This document shows positions 35,815-46,337 of a stretch of 64,000 bases of DNA, piece by piece. Source of the DNA: Caprella mutica (lineage: Eukaryota; Arthropoda; Malacostraca; Amphipoda; Caprellidae). Positions within the stretch are counted from its first letter, which is position 1; each line of letters starts with the position of its first letter. Location of the stretch: contig CANNZV010000845.1 of NCBI GenBank assembly GCA_947561585.1, positions 147,750-211,749 on the forward strand, given 5' to 3'. The notes beneath the pieces are model-generated. The model was not told the origin of the DNA. It did not search any database and saw only the letters and a program-made list of their open reading frames with translations. Position numbers and translations under genes: made by a program.

Positions 35815-36830
35815 TTTTGTATAATGATTTGGGTGATCCACCAACATTTTCCAAATTTAACTACCAAAATTTAATGGTAACATTGGAATAAATAGCTAAA
35901 AATCCTGACTTTACTAGAATATATAATTATTTTCAAAGGGAAAAATCTTCCAAAAATTCAGTGGAATTTACCATGAAATAAAGTCTGGGCTGCGAGTCTG
36001 GAATGAATGTTAAACTTTAGAGCAACTCTGCATAATGTGTCTTTTGCCCCAGAGATTTTAATTTGAGTTACTATCTGACTCTAAGCTGAAGAATCAGAAT
36101 CTACTGCAGCTAAATTAATGGTAACAAAGGAATTAATTCAAAATTCTCCTACGGCTAAATTAATGGTAACCTACCTAGGAATTAATTAAAAATATCTCAC
36201 AGATATCTAAAATTTCCTAAATCAAGGTCAGATTTGTTGCAGAGAGTTTTGGAAAAATGTTCAATATTCTGCAGTCTGGCTTAGGAGTATTAGTTGCTTC
36301 TGTTTTCTTGTTCAGGGGGGTTATTTATTGAGTTATTCTCAAAGAATAATTGCAATATTTATATTAAATTAATATAAAAATTCTGATAATTAATGAGAAA
36401 TTGAGATTGAACTGCTTAATAATGATTAAACGAACAATTAATGCACACAGGAAGCCAGTCGACAAAATATACAACATTTTTCACATTTTCAGTAATTTTC
36501 TGTGCGAACAATCCTTAATTTGATAATTTCCAACTGTATTTACATGTATTTCAGTGAGAACAGAACCCAAAGACACAAAGTAGAGTATTTTTGGGGGGAA
36601 CACTTTAACAGTTACTGCAGTCTGGACAACTTACTAGAAACGTTAACAGGCACTGCAAGTCCTTTAGATTAGACATAGCCCAGACTATATAATTCATGGT
36701 AAATTCCACCGACTGCGACTTGAAGGTGGAATTTTTTCCCTTTAAGAATAATATTATAGCCAAGTCGTTGGAATTTTAGCTATGTTGATTGGGAAAATTG
36801 GGAAAGTAGTTATTAATTATAGATCAAAGG
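35815..36830. mobile_element. inverted-repeat element inside the 11.1-kb transposon
   Basis: The left arm (35815-36000: GGAATTTACCATGAAATAAA, GTCTGGGCT) and right arm (36675-36830: AGCCCAGACT, TTCATGGTAAATTCCACC) are inverted copies. About 670 bp of unrecognised DNA lies between. Related words recur at 38560-38990. Confidence 0.55.
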
Positions 36831-36844
36831 AACATAGCTACAGA

Positions 36845-37215
36845 CATAGTAAAGGGGCATACTATAAACAGACATCGTAAAGGGTCATACGCCATACAGA
36901 CAACGTTAAGGGGACCGTACATGGATTACGGAAGAAATTTTATTAATGAAGTAAGTTTATGAAACTTTATTGCTCTGTGCGGCACTCAATCCCCGTGAGA
37001 CCTCGATGCTCACTATTAGCCACTCGAAGGTGGGGGTATCATCAGACGCCACCTGACTCACTGTAGTGAAGTTTCACAGAACAGAATAAAAAAAATAATC
37101 GATAAAATTATCAGATTTTTCCATGTACGGTCCCTGTACTGTATACAGACATCGTAAAGGTGCATACTGTATACAGACATTGTAAAGGGGCATACTGTAT
37201 ACAGACATTATTTAG
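36845..37215. repeat. 28-bp tandem array interrupted by a MITE
   Basis: Units CATACTGTATACAGACATYG followed by TAAAGGGG are present at 36845-36910 and again at 37135-37210. Between them lies a 224-bp inverted-repeat insertion. Confidence 0.7.
36911..37134. mobile_element. MITE with GGGACCGTACATGG termini
   Basis: Starts GGGACCGTACATGGATTACG and ends with the inverse (CCATGTACGGTCCC). Inner inverted words TGAAACTT/AAGTTTCA extend the arms. It sits within the 28-bp array. Family not assigned. Confidence 0.75.
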
Positions 37216-37424
37216 GTTTCCACCAATTTGTTTTCAATTTCCCCCACTTTGGGGGAACCTACCTTGCCAACCCCGTATAGCATATAATCCAAAATTTTGA
37301 TTTCATAGATTTATATACATAAAAAATACAATTATATTAATGACTAATATTAGATAATGATAGCTACTTGAATTAAAAAATAATCAAAAGTTCACCAATG
37401 AGCAACAGCTAGGCATAAAAATAA

Positions 37425-38432
37425 GACAATTTATTTGATAAGCTGACTGATAGGAAGACAATTGAATGTGAAAAAGAACAGACCGACAGTAAATTAAATA
37501 ACTTACAATTTTGCGAAAAAGAACGGACTGATAGTAAATTAAATAATTTACAATGTTGCGAAAAAGAACGGACTGATAGTAAATTAAATAACTTACTATG
37601 TTGCGAAAAAGAACGGACTGATAGTAAATTAAATAACTTACAATGTTGCGAAAAAGAACGGACTGATAGTAAATTAAATAACTTACAATGTTGCGAAAAA
37701 GAACGGACTGACAGTAAATTAAATAACTTACAATGTTGCGAAAGAGAACGGACTGATAGTAAATTAAATAACTTACAATGTTGCGAAAGAGAACGGACTG
37801 ATAGTAAATTAAATAACTTACAATGTTGCGAAAAAGAACGGACTGACAGTAAATTAAATAACTTACAATGTTGCGAAAGAGAACGGACTGATAGTAAATT
37901 AAATAACTTACAATGTTGCGAAAAAGAACGGACTGATAGTAAATTAAATAACTTACAATTTTGCGAAAAAGAACGGACTGATAGTAAATTAAATAATTTA
38001 CAATGTTGCGAAAAAGAACGGACTGATAGTAAATTAAATAACTTACTATGTTGCGAAAAAGAACGGACTGATAGTAAATTAAATAACTTACAATGTTGCG
38101 AAAAAGAACGGACTGATAGTAAATTAAATAACTTACAATGTTGCGAAAAAGAACGGACTGATAGTAAATTAAATAATTTACAATGTTGCGAAAAAGAACG
38201 GACTGATAGTAAATTAAATAACTTACAATGTTGCGAAAAAGAACGGACTGATAGTAAATTAAATAACTTACAATGTTGCGAAAAAGAACGGACTGATAGT
38301 AAATTAAATAATTTACAATGTTGCGAAAAAGAACGGACTGATAGTAAATTAAATAATTTACAATGTTGTGAAAAATATATGAATTATCAAAATAGATTGA
38401 AGTTTAGTTCAATCTTCCCAATTATCAGTTGA
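37425..38432 (+). other. 45-bp minisatellite forming a 335-codon open frame
   Basis: About 20 nearly identical 45-bp units. Because 45 is a multiple of three, one plus-strand frame stays open from after the TAA at 37422-37424 to the TGA at 38430-38432 and reads as a 15-residue repeat, NLQCCEKERTDSKLN. Units differ at a few sites (C/F, Q/L, K/R and synonymous AAC/AAT, GAT/GAC), and none makes a stop. There is no ATG before 38379; a CTG occurs at 37443. The repeat peptide is highly charged with paired cysteines and could form a helical or coiled-coil rod if it were an internal exon. It lies between the DUF4806 and transposase genes, on the opposite strand. A non-coding minisatellite is the default explanation. 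Confidence 0.45.
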
Positions 38433-38477
38433 AATGGTTATCAAATCATTCAAATGCACACTGGCTTCAGTAGCCAA

Positions 38478-38786
38478 AAATCCAGTCTGTATTTGGTGCA
38501 CAAAATCCCACTGACTTTTTCAAAAAGGTGAGAAAATCCACTACAAATTTCCAATAATTTGGCTGATCCAACCCAGTCTGTATTTCATGGTAAATTCCAT
38601 CGACATGTGAGTGGAATTTATACCCCTTTGAAAATAATATTCTGGCAAAGTCGGTGAATCTTTAACTATATATTTCTATGTTACCATTAATTTTCGGTGG
38701 ATAAATTGAAAAAATGTTGGTGGATTTTTTCAGTTTTTTAAAAAAGTTGGTGGGATTTTGTTCACCAAATCCAAATACAGATCGGG
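38478..38786. mobile_element. inverted-repeat (MITE-like) element
   Basis: The left arm with CTGTATTTGGTGCACAAAAT plus CCCACTGACTTTTT and the right arm with AAAGTTGGTGGGATTTTGTT plus ATACAGATCGG are inverted. A related inverted fragment follows at 38790-38990. Confidence 0.6.
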
Positions 38787-39038
38787 ATCCAACATCATTT
38801 TCTTTATTTATTCACCATAAATTAATGGTAACGTAGGAATAAATAGCTAAAAATCCACCAACTTTGCTAGAATATTATTTCTTAACAGACACAGAAGGGA
38901 AAAATTCTGAAAAAATACAGTTTGGCTCAAATTCTGCGAATAGTTACCTAGCAGAGTTCAGATCGCCAAATACAGACCGAGTTTTCACCTATCAAATTTA
39001 ATCACTGAAATGAAAAACGCTTGTCCCTTCTTCGCACT

Positions 39039-40982
39039 TCATAGTAATGGAAAAACCATGAATTTATTAGAGTATGGAAGCAAGACACATTTACACTGAA
39101 TATCATGACTGCTTATCACTGCATCTCTGTTGGTCATCTCAACAATGTGAATATCTAATAATGAGGAATCCAAAGGATACTTAGAAGCAGGTTTAATAAT
39201 TTTAAACTTTTTCACTGAAATATAATCAATGTCTATTTTAATTATTCTAACTACTGATCTATCCTTAAGAAGAACACAAGAGTTTTTAAGTTGGTTTGGA
39301 ATGATTCTATGTCCATCAATTAGAAAGTGGTTACTATTTGTATGATCTTTTTTGTGAATGGCATAACCCTCACTAATTCTCCTACTAATTTGTGCTAGTG
39401 GATTATTGGAAGAGCGTATCTTGCGTTTAATATTTCCTAAACAGTTCTCGTAAGGAAATGCTGAGAAAGAATCTATAACACCCAATCTTCTAGCATCATC
39501 AACAATATGAATTAATGAATGTACATTGTATGATACATTAATAGATGGATAATTTTTTTTGAACTGTTTAACGTAAGATATGCAAAGTTTTTCAGCATAA
39601 TCTAGCATTTCATTCTCTCTCACTTTATCCTTACAACACAATATCCTTGTAATGAACATTAGAGTTAAAAATTGTTCATAGAGAGAAATAGGTAAAATAT
39701 CTTTGAAAATAATAATACCTGTATATAATAAAAGTGAACGAAATTCTGTAGCTTTGAATCTATCAAATTCTGTGAATGAACGAGGCTTGCGTCCAAAATC
39801 ACATGGAAAAAATTTTGAAATCATCTGAATTCTATTCTCAGCTATTTCTTTCTGTCCAGATGAAATTTTATAAGGGATTACTTTCAAGTGAAGGTTTGTA
39901 ACTTTTTTCACAATACCCAGTAATATCAGATGCATGTAATCATATGGAAAACTGTTCACCATATCAATTTTAATTGATTCAAATGGACTGGTACCAATAT
40001 GATGCTCTGGCTGATGTCTTTCCCTGAATTGGGCATCATTTCTATTGTTACCTTTCAAATCATCATAAGAGACACTATTATGTTTATATACACCTTTTAT
40101 ATCACACCTGTCACAAGCATAATAACCCCCATGTGATTTTATTTGCTTCAAGTAAGATTTTGCAGGGGCATCAGCAATGATAGATCGAAGCTGTACTTTA
40201 AAAATTTCATCATTAATGGTAATACCATTCTCTAGCAAGTTAGTTAACTCACTACATAATTTATCTAAATATTGCGTTATTTCAGGTTTTTCTTTTCCAT
40301 AAAAAATACCAACTATGAATGGACAAGTCGAATTATAGGAGTAGTTTGAAGTATTTCCAGTACAAGAACAAAGAATAGGCCAAAATGAACTATTTTTGGA
40401 CTTATATATAGGAACTCCATCAATGTTAAAATTCAAATTAATGGTATCAGTGCAACTTAAATCTAAATGTATATTATTCTTTAAATTGTTCTCTAATCCA
40501 AAATAAGCAAATTCTCCTTTAAGATTTTCTTCAATTGATGTTGATTTTGTTTCAAGAAGAGTTCTAGGATCTGATGGAAGACTGCTCTCATAAGGTTTTA
40601 ATATTGCCAAAAGAGATTTGAATGCATTTAAAGGAATATTAAATTGGTTATACCACTGTTTTAATTCACTTTTCAGATTATTTTCACTTGTTTCTATTGA
40701 AACACCAGGTAGGTTCTTACAAGAAAATGGAGGCAGCTCATGCTCTGATTGATCTGAAAAATTTGAAGAACACCTCTCTGAGAGATGTTCATTCAATGAG
40801 TGCACCTCAATATTATTTTCAGTGTTTTCATAAAATTCACAGTATTCACTCTCACTTTGTTCAATGACAGGGTTATTGTCTTGGAGAAGAGAGGAAGATG
40901 GAAGAGCATTTTCACTTAAAAGTTCACTTGCAAAGTCACTACAAGATTTTTTTATTTTGTAATAGTTCTTCCTAAGAGACAT
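39039..40982 (-). CDS. Tnp2/CACTA-like transposase (647 aa)
   Basis: An intact frame of 647 codons starting at ATG 40982, the only long complete gene in the window. Transposases of this group excise and insert CACTA-like DNA elements using an RNase H-like DDE core. Visible landmarks: an acidic low-complexity N-terminus (1-100); the conserved block FNIDGVPIYKS...SFWPILC around 186-206; IIADAPAKSYLKQIKSHGGY with D271, followed by a CxxC (C290, C293) zinc-finger-like motif; HHIGTSPF at 327-334; and DYMHLILLG with D348. Later come YNVHSLIHIVDDARRLG and FSAFPYENCLGNIKR with E512. D271, D348 and E512 are my candidates for the catalytic triad, by position within the family pattern. Length is in the usual range for invertebrate members. 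It lies inside the 11.1-kb element, transcribed toward the DUF4806 gene. With no stop or frameshift it could still be functional. Confidence 0.88.
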   Translation of the reverse strand: MSLRKNYYKIKKSCSDFASELLSENALPSSSLLQDNNPVIEQSESEYCEFYENTENNIEVHSLNEHLSERCSSNFSDQSEHELPPFSCKNLPGVSIETSENNLKSELKQWYNQFNIPLNAFKSLLAILKPYESSLPSDPRTLLETKSTSIEENLKGEFAYFGLENNLKNNIHLDLSCTDTINLNFNIDGVPIYKSKNSSFWPILCSCTGNTSNYSYNSTCPFIVGIFYGKEKPEITQYLDKLCSELTNLLENGITINDEIFKVQLRSIIADAPAKSYLKQIKSHGGYYACDRCDIKGVYKHNSVSYDDLKGNNRNDAQFRERHQPEHHIGTSPFESIKIDMVNSFPYDYMHLILLGIVKKVTNLHLKVIPYKISSGQKEIAENRIQMISKFFPCDFGRKPRSFTEFDRFKATEFRSLLLYTGIIIFKDILPISLYEQFLTLMFITRILCCKDKVRENEMLDYAEKLCISYVKQFKKNYPSINVSYNVHSLIHIVDDARRLGVIDSFSAFPYENCLGNIKRKIRSSNNPLAQISRRISEGYAIHKKDHTNSNHFLIDGHRIIPNQLKNSCVLLKDRSVVRIIKIDIDYISVKKFKIIKPASKYPLDSSLLDIHIVEMTNRDAVISSHDIQCKCVLLPYSNKFMVFPLL

Positions 40983-41705
40983 ACTTGTTTTTTAAATAAT
41001 TTTTCAAGGTTTTAACACAAGAAGTTTTGCAGCAGGTGAAGAAGTACAGAGCAAAATGATACACAGTGATCTCGGCTGAAAACTGAACGCTATTTCGAAA
41101 AGCGGCAAAACGGTTATAAAGCAGTGTTGCCATTCTACTGTTTATAGCATAAGAAATGTCGCTATCTACAGTTGAAAAATAATTTTCTAATGACAGAGAG
41201 AACACAAAAGAATAAAAAACATATATTAAAAATAAAGATAGTTTATAATCACTTGGATTTATAATTGTTATTTATTCTGTCATGTTTTACACTACTTTTT
41301 TTCCAAAAACTAACACTAACTGTAAATTGAGAGAAAACTGTTAGGTAGCAGTGTTGCAACTTCATTGTTTTTAAACAAAGAAATGACGCAATATCACTTT
41401 TCGAATAATTGTTTAACAAAACAGGTACCTAAATACATTGAAAATGTATATATATACGTTAATTATCAAGTTGTTATTTATTAACTATTATTTTTAAATG
41501 ATTATATCTGATAATTTAGTTTCAGCTATTATATTTGAATTGATTTCGCCCAAATTTTGACCATTTTAATATAGTATATATCTCAAACTATTGAAATTAA
41601 AATCTTTCAAATCACAATTTTACAAGTTAAATTTAACTCAATTAATGCTTGATATATGAAATTGTCAAATTGATATAATTTGATGTAAAAATTATTTTAT
41701 CAATC

Positions 41706-42016
41706 CGAATATTGGGGCAATGTTGTGCCAATATTGAACCTGATATTAATAACTAATATTAAATCGATCAAATAAAAATTTTAGAACTATTAACAGATAT
41801 GAAAGAAACCAATCAATACAAAAAAATTGTATAATATCATCAACAAGCTAATATTGAAACCAACATTGCATTATTATTGGGGCAATATTCCGTGCAATGT
41901 GAGGAATAACACAATATTACCCCAATATTGGGGTAATATTAGTTCCAATATTCCAATATTGTCCCAAGATTACAATATTGCCCCAATATTGCCCCAATAT
42001 CTGCTTGCTACCTGGG
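41706..42016. repeat. right subterminal array and terminus of the 11.1-kb element
   Basis: Repeated GCCCCAATATTG/CAATATTGGGGC words, sparser than on the left, ending GCTTGCTACCTGGG. Mirrors 30914-31345. Confidence 0.8.
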
Positions 42017-42018
42017 AA

Positions 42019-42982
42019 GTATCGCTGTTAGTTTACCGACTAGAGTAGGTTCTTTTACTCCCCAATAATTGATACAAGGGCCCTCAGAGTAATTTTTGTT
42101 TGGTTTACTGAGTGGATGGATTTGAGTGCTACAAAAAATAGTAGAAATGCACCAGTGTGTTCTTTATTGAGCAACATTCTTCTCACATCTGTTCTACTGT
42201 TATAAAGTGATTATATAGTGTATCTATCTAATAGAAAATTTAGAGATGTTATATGCGTTACAAAAGGAGATAATTAATAATTAAATATAATTTAATATAA
42301 TTAAAATGTTACATTTCTAAATCATCAAAATAGAAAAAGAATTTTATAAGGACAATTTATATTATCATGAAACCATTTTTAAGGGGACTGTTATGTTTTA
42401 GAATTTCTTCAATATAATTCTTGAAAGTTCTGAAATTTCGTATACAAGTAGAACAAGAAAAACTAAAGTTTTTTGTTCATGCTAAGATTTGGAAAAACGA
42501 TTAGAAATCAAGTCTCTAAATAGAAAACGAACATTTTTGAGGTAGCTTCAACGATCTATTCCAGAAAAATCTCTTTGAGAGATACGATAGGATCCATTTG
42601 AAAGAGGAAAAAATGGTCCACGATATAAAATAGAGATATCAGTAATTGAATATTTTACTAAAAAGTTATATTTGAAAAAAATGAGACTTTTGTACTAATT
42701 CTTTTTAGATGTAATTTTTTTTCTAATCAAGATATCTAATAAAAATTCTATCTTATATTATAGAACACCTCAAACTCTTTCAATCGAGTCTCGTCACGTC
42801 TCTTTACAACAGAAACCGTCAGAGAAATAGAGCGTTATTCATACAAAACCGTAAGTGTTCAGGAGAGACTAAAACAGCTGTAACGTCAGGTCATTTCGGT
42901 CTAAATAATTTGTTTCTTATTGTAGCCTATAGAGTACAAGGGTGATTGGCTTTCCCCAAATCAACTCACACTCCTCTATGGG
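42019..42982. other. AT-rich intergenic DNA
   Basis: No gene or repeat recognised. Confidence 0.4.
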
Positions 42983-43187
42983 GTGCAGAAGGTGCACCGA
43001 TTGTTGGGGCTATGACAATTGGGCCCGACGACAGTTGGGCCTCAGATAATTGGGCCCACGACATTTGGGCCCCAAAACAATTAAACCCAGAAAAAAATTG
43101 GGCAGAAGACACAATAAAGAAATGTTTATTTTTTTGTTTAAAATCTGTTTATATTTTTTTTATAATTCGATTCATATACTTGATAAG

Positions 43188-44170
43188 AGTATCCGGAAAA
43201 AATCTCCCGGAGGAAAAATCCTCCGGCGTAACGAATCCACCGCGGAAGAAATCCCCCGGATAAAATCCCCCAGAAAACATATTTGTGCCCTATTTCTTTA
43301 TTGATAGTTGCAAATCCCTAGTTTTAATCATTGACGTTCAGTTTCAAGCTAAATGTATAATAAGAAACATCAAATTTATGAGATATATAGTCACTGTATC
43401 TGTAGACTCGTAGGAGTGTAGAAGATAAAGAAGAGGTAATATTTGAATAAGTTAAATTTTAGATATAATATTATACAAAATTTTGTTTATGTTCTGTACT
43501 TGTTTAGTTAAAATCAATACATATAAATGACAACGTTTGAATATTTCTGTGCCTTATTTGTCTATTGATAGTTATACAATATACATGTGTATCGCTAGTT
43601 TTAAACATCTACCATCACTCTATAGTTCAACAGTTAACTAGTTTCTTTCTACTGTGTATATGTAATATATTCATATTATGTTACGTGTATGTATTTATGA
43701 TTAATTAATTGTCCCAATCACCAAATGTATGGTTGACTTTAATTTAGTTTTAAATGGGTAAATCTTCTACGTCAAATTTTGTAGTAAGACAATCATTTCA
43801 AGAATTTTGATAGAGCAACTTAGTGGTGGTAACACTCTTCTGAAGAATCGCAAATATGAAGTTTCTTTGATTAGACTGCGCAACGTTGTAGAAAAATATG
43901 AGGAAAATAGTTCACTTATAAAGCTATATTAAGCCCATAACATACACTATTGACAAGTAGAAGCTTTTCTTTATGATATTGTCTTTTTCCTCTTTTGTAG
44001 GTATTTTTGGGAAAAAATGAATGAAAATATTCATTACATTTTCTATTCTTGACTTGAGGATACACTTTCTTCGTTGATGGTTTCAGGGAGATTTTTTTCG
44101 GAGGGATTTTTTCATCGGGAGATTTTTCTTCCGTGGGATTTTTTCCTCAGGGGGATTTTTTCCTAGACAC
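43188..44170. mobile_element. foldback element with CCTCCGG/GGATTTTT arms and 9-bp target duplication
   Basis: The left arm starts AGTATCCGGAAAAAATCTCC and continues with GGAGGAAAAATCCTCCGG words. The right arm (44085-44170), reverse-complemented, starts GTGTCTAGGAAAAAATCCCC. Perfect 9-bp direct repeat CTTGATAAG at 43179-43187 and 44171-44179. 983 bp with no recognisable protein inside. Confidence 0.92.
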
Positions 44171-44539
44171 CTTGATAAGGTATATATTAGCAAGCCCCTA
44201 AATCATATTTGGATGCTAATCTCATGTTTCAATGTAATGTAAATCTTTGAAGTTTTTATGTAAGTAGTGTTATTTTGAATCATGTCATATGGATCCAAAA
44301 TGTAGTGTACATCGTCTGACAAAGACAAATATTTGGTAAAAAATGGGAAAATTTTAGAGGTTATACGTTATAATGAACAGTTGTTTAAACAGTTGTTGAG
44401 ATAAAATGAGATTGTGAGAATGCAATTTATAATAATAATTCATAAACCTCTTCAATATTGAACATTGAACAGGCTTCAAACAATTCACATTAACTTTATT
44501 TCAATTTGTAAAATCCAATAATTCCGGTATGTCTAAAAT

Positions 44540-45790
44540 GGAAACAGGACAAAATCCTCCCAAAATCCCCCTCTGGACAAAAGTCCTCTCTGGACAAAAG
44601 TCCTCTCTGGACAAATCCCCCCTCCGGACGAAATCCCCTCCAGACAAAATCCCCCTCTGGATATAGACAGACAGACTTTAATAAGTTTAGAAGGCAAGTT
44701 GTTTACAAACCAAGTATCAAGAAGATGCAGACTTTTCAGTTAATTGATGCGCATGATAGCAGCATTATTTTTTGTTCCTCCTGACGATATTGAAACTGTG
44801 TTTTACACGTTATCTAATCTAATGCAAGAAGGAGGAGTTCAGACATTGAATTATTTTGAGGATGATTATATCGGGAGGCAATATCGTGAAACAAGTCGGC
44901 CTCCAACATTTCAAGTATCTTAGTGGAACACCCACTGTAGAACTAATGACCAATGAGCTGGGCACGGACGGTTTTTTCTCAATGTGTGGTTGTTCACATC
45001 TACATATTTGGAAGTTCTTTGACTTAATTAAAACCGAAATTTAATATCAGGACTGCAGGATGACTCAACATTGTTCTGGTCATGAGCCTCAAACACACAG
45101 AAAAAAAGAATAAAAAAGATTACGGCCCACTATGAAAAATATTCCTATGAAGATTTTTTGCAAAACATTGCAAGCAACTTAATTAAATAGCCTTTTCTGT
45201 ATTTTACGTTTGACTGTATCAAATATTTTATCTTTTATAATGATTGCAGCACTGGCCCTGCTAGTTTAGAAGGTATTAACGATATAATTATTTAAAGAAA
45301 AGTTGTTGTAAATACCTAGCTATACTAAAGGCACTTTAATTACTGTTATATAGTACGTAATGATACAAGGCAAACTATATGATATATTGCCAAATCGCAT
45401 TTTTATTTCATTATGTTGGATATGTGCATGAATTAATTAACTATATTACTATATCATAGTTAGTATTAGCTACCTTGAAAAATCAATGAGACAGATTTAA
45501 ATAAAAATTAACAAATAAACTGCGATTCTTAATTAGTAAATTTTAAAATCAAATCATTAAACGCTTTATATGACAATTCCTAACTTAAAAAATATGAGAT
45601 TACCTTTAATTGATATAAAGACCCAAGAGGGATTTTGTCCGGAGAGGGTATTTGTCTGGAGGGAGTATTTGTCAGAAGGGGGTTATTATTGTCCTCAGGG
45701 GGTATTTGTCCGGAGGGAGATTTTGTCCGTAGGGGTTTTTTGTTAGGTGGGGGGGGGGGGTTGTCCGGAGAGGGATTTTGTCCTTGACCC
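44540..45790 (+). mobile_element. MULE with tandem-word inverted arms and 9-bp target duplication
   Basis: The left end GGAAACAGGACAAAATCC and the right end (reverse complement GGGTCAAGGACAAAATCC) match at 14 of 18 positions. The left arm (44540-44660) repeats GGACAAAATCCCCCTCC; the right arm (45625-45790) repeats the inverse. Perfect 9-bp direct repeat GTCTAAAAT at 44531-44539 and 45791-45799. Between the arms lies a decayed MULE transposase fragment. It is therefore the member of the foldback group that reveals its origin. A run of 12 G sits near 45750. Confidence 0.93.
44744..45180 (+). pseudogene. MULE transposase C-terminal relic
   Basis: Reading from about 44750: RMIAALFFVPPDDIETVF, then LNYFEDDYIGRQYRETSRPP up to a stop near 44918. 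In a second frame come TNELGTDGFFSMCGCSHLHI and then WKFFDLIKTEI (to about 45044). In a third frame TQKKRIKKITAHYEKYSYED follows (about 45098-45160). This order (FVP.dD, YFE.tYIG, TNN.lEG.H-like, HP.iWkfi..L) is the C-terminal half of animal MULE/FLYWCH-associated transposases. The normally conserved TNN..E..H block is eroded, and frameshifts and stops separate the pieces. The N-terminal catalytic region is missing, so the element is a deletion derivative. Confidence 0.75.
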
Positions 45791-46337
45791 GTCTAAAATA
45801 CCTACATCCTTATTTTCTATTGTTACTTCATCTAAAATAGCTACATTCGTATTTCCTATTAGCTACATCCTAACTCATTTACTTCACAGGAGTTCACTAT
45901 ATAGTCAAATAGATGTAATGTACCTATCTCGGAACAGAAAATTATTGTAGTTGAAAAAAAATAGTATTTATTCATGAAAAGAATATGTTCTACTAAGAAA
46001 AATATTTATTTTTCATACTGAGAATATTTTTTTTATGTAAGGAATATTCTTTATTTTAAATATGCTCAAGACTATATTTTTATGCAAAACGCATATTGTC
46101 ACAAAACTAGTTATTACTGTAGCAAGGGTCTTATTAAGTTAATACAGTAAACTCTGAAAAAAATTGGTAATAATATAATTGTCTCGGGGGCCCAATTGTC
46201 GTGGGCCCAATGTCCGGAGCCCATTTGTCGCTGGCCCCAATTGTCCTTGGCCCAATTGTCTTAGTCCCATTGTCGGCGGGCCCAAAGGTCGGGGCCCAAT
46301 TTTCTTGGTCCCAACTGTCGGTCCACGAGTGCAGAAG

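Larger units (their letters stand above)
30914..42016 (-). mobile_element. 11.1-kb CACTA/Tnp2-like DNA transposon, probably the autonomous form
   Basis: Left end CCCACGTAGCAAAATTTATT; right end, reverse-complemented, CCCAGGTAGCAAGCAGATAT: imperfect inverted termini. Both ends carry arrays of CCCCAATATTG words (30930-31345 and 41706-42000). The flanks are AA on each side (30912-30913, 42017-42018), a possible 2-bp duplication. Inside, both on the minus strand, lie an intact transposase gene (39039-40982) and a spliced DUF4806 gene (32156-35537). The interior also hosts nested hAT and inverted-repeat elements and a 45-bp minisatellite. The termini resemble those of the CCCAG non-autonomous elements at 5163, 15021, 16792, 58686 and 60318. 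Confidence 0.8.
42992..46328. mobile_element. outer foldback element with GGGCCCAATTG arms and 9-bp target duplication
   Basis: Left arm (43000-43100) has GACAATTGGGCCC words; the right arm (46185-46325) has the inverse GGGCCCAATTGTC. Termini: GTGCACCGATTGTTGGG, and in reverse complement GTGGACCGACAGTTGGG after two extra bases. Perfect 9-bp direct repeat GTGCAGAAG at 42983-42991 and 46329-46337. Two complete younger elements (43188-44170 and 44540-45790), each with its own 9-bp duplication, are nested inside, so the original element was about 1.1 kb. A relative of the same word family is at 50355-50845. Confidence 0.9.

Noticed and set aside
37470..38370. CRISPR array
   Set aside because: Units are directly tandem with no unique spacers, and the genome is eukaryotic.
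40972..41205. Upstream minus-strand frame as an extra transposase exon
   Set aside because: It has no similarity to the family N-terminus and is better explained as 5-prime flank of the transposase gene.
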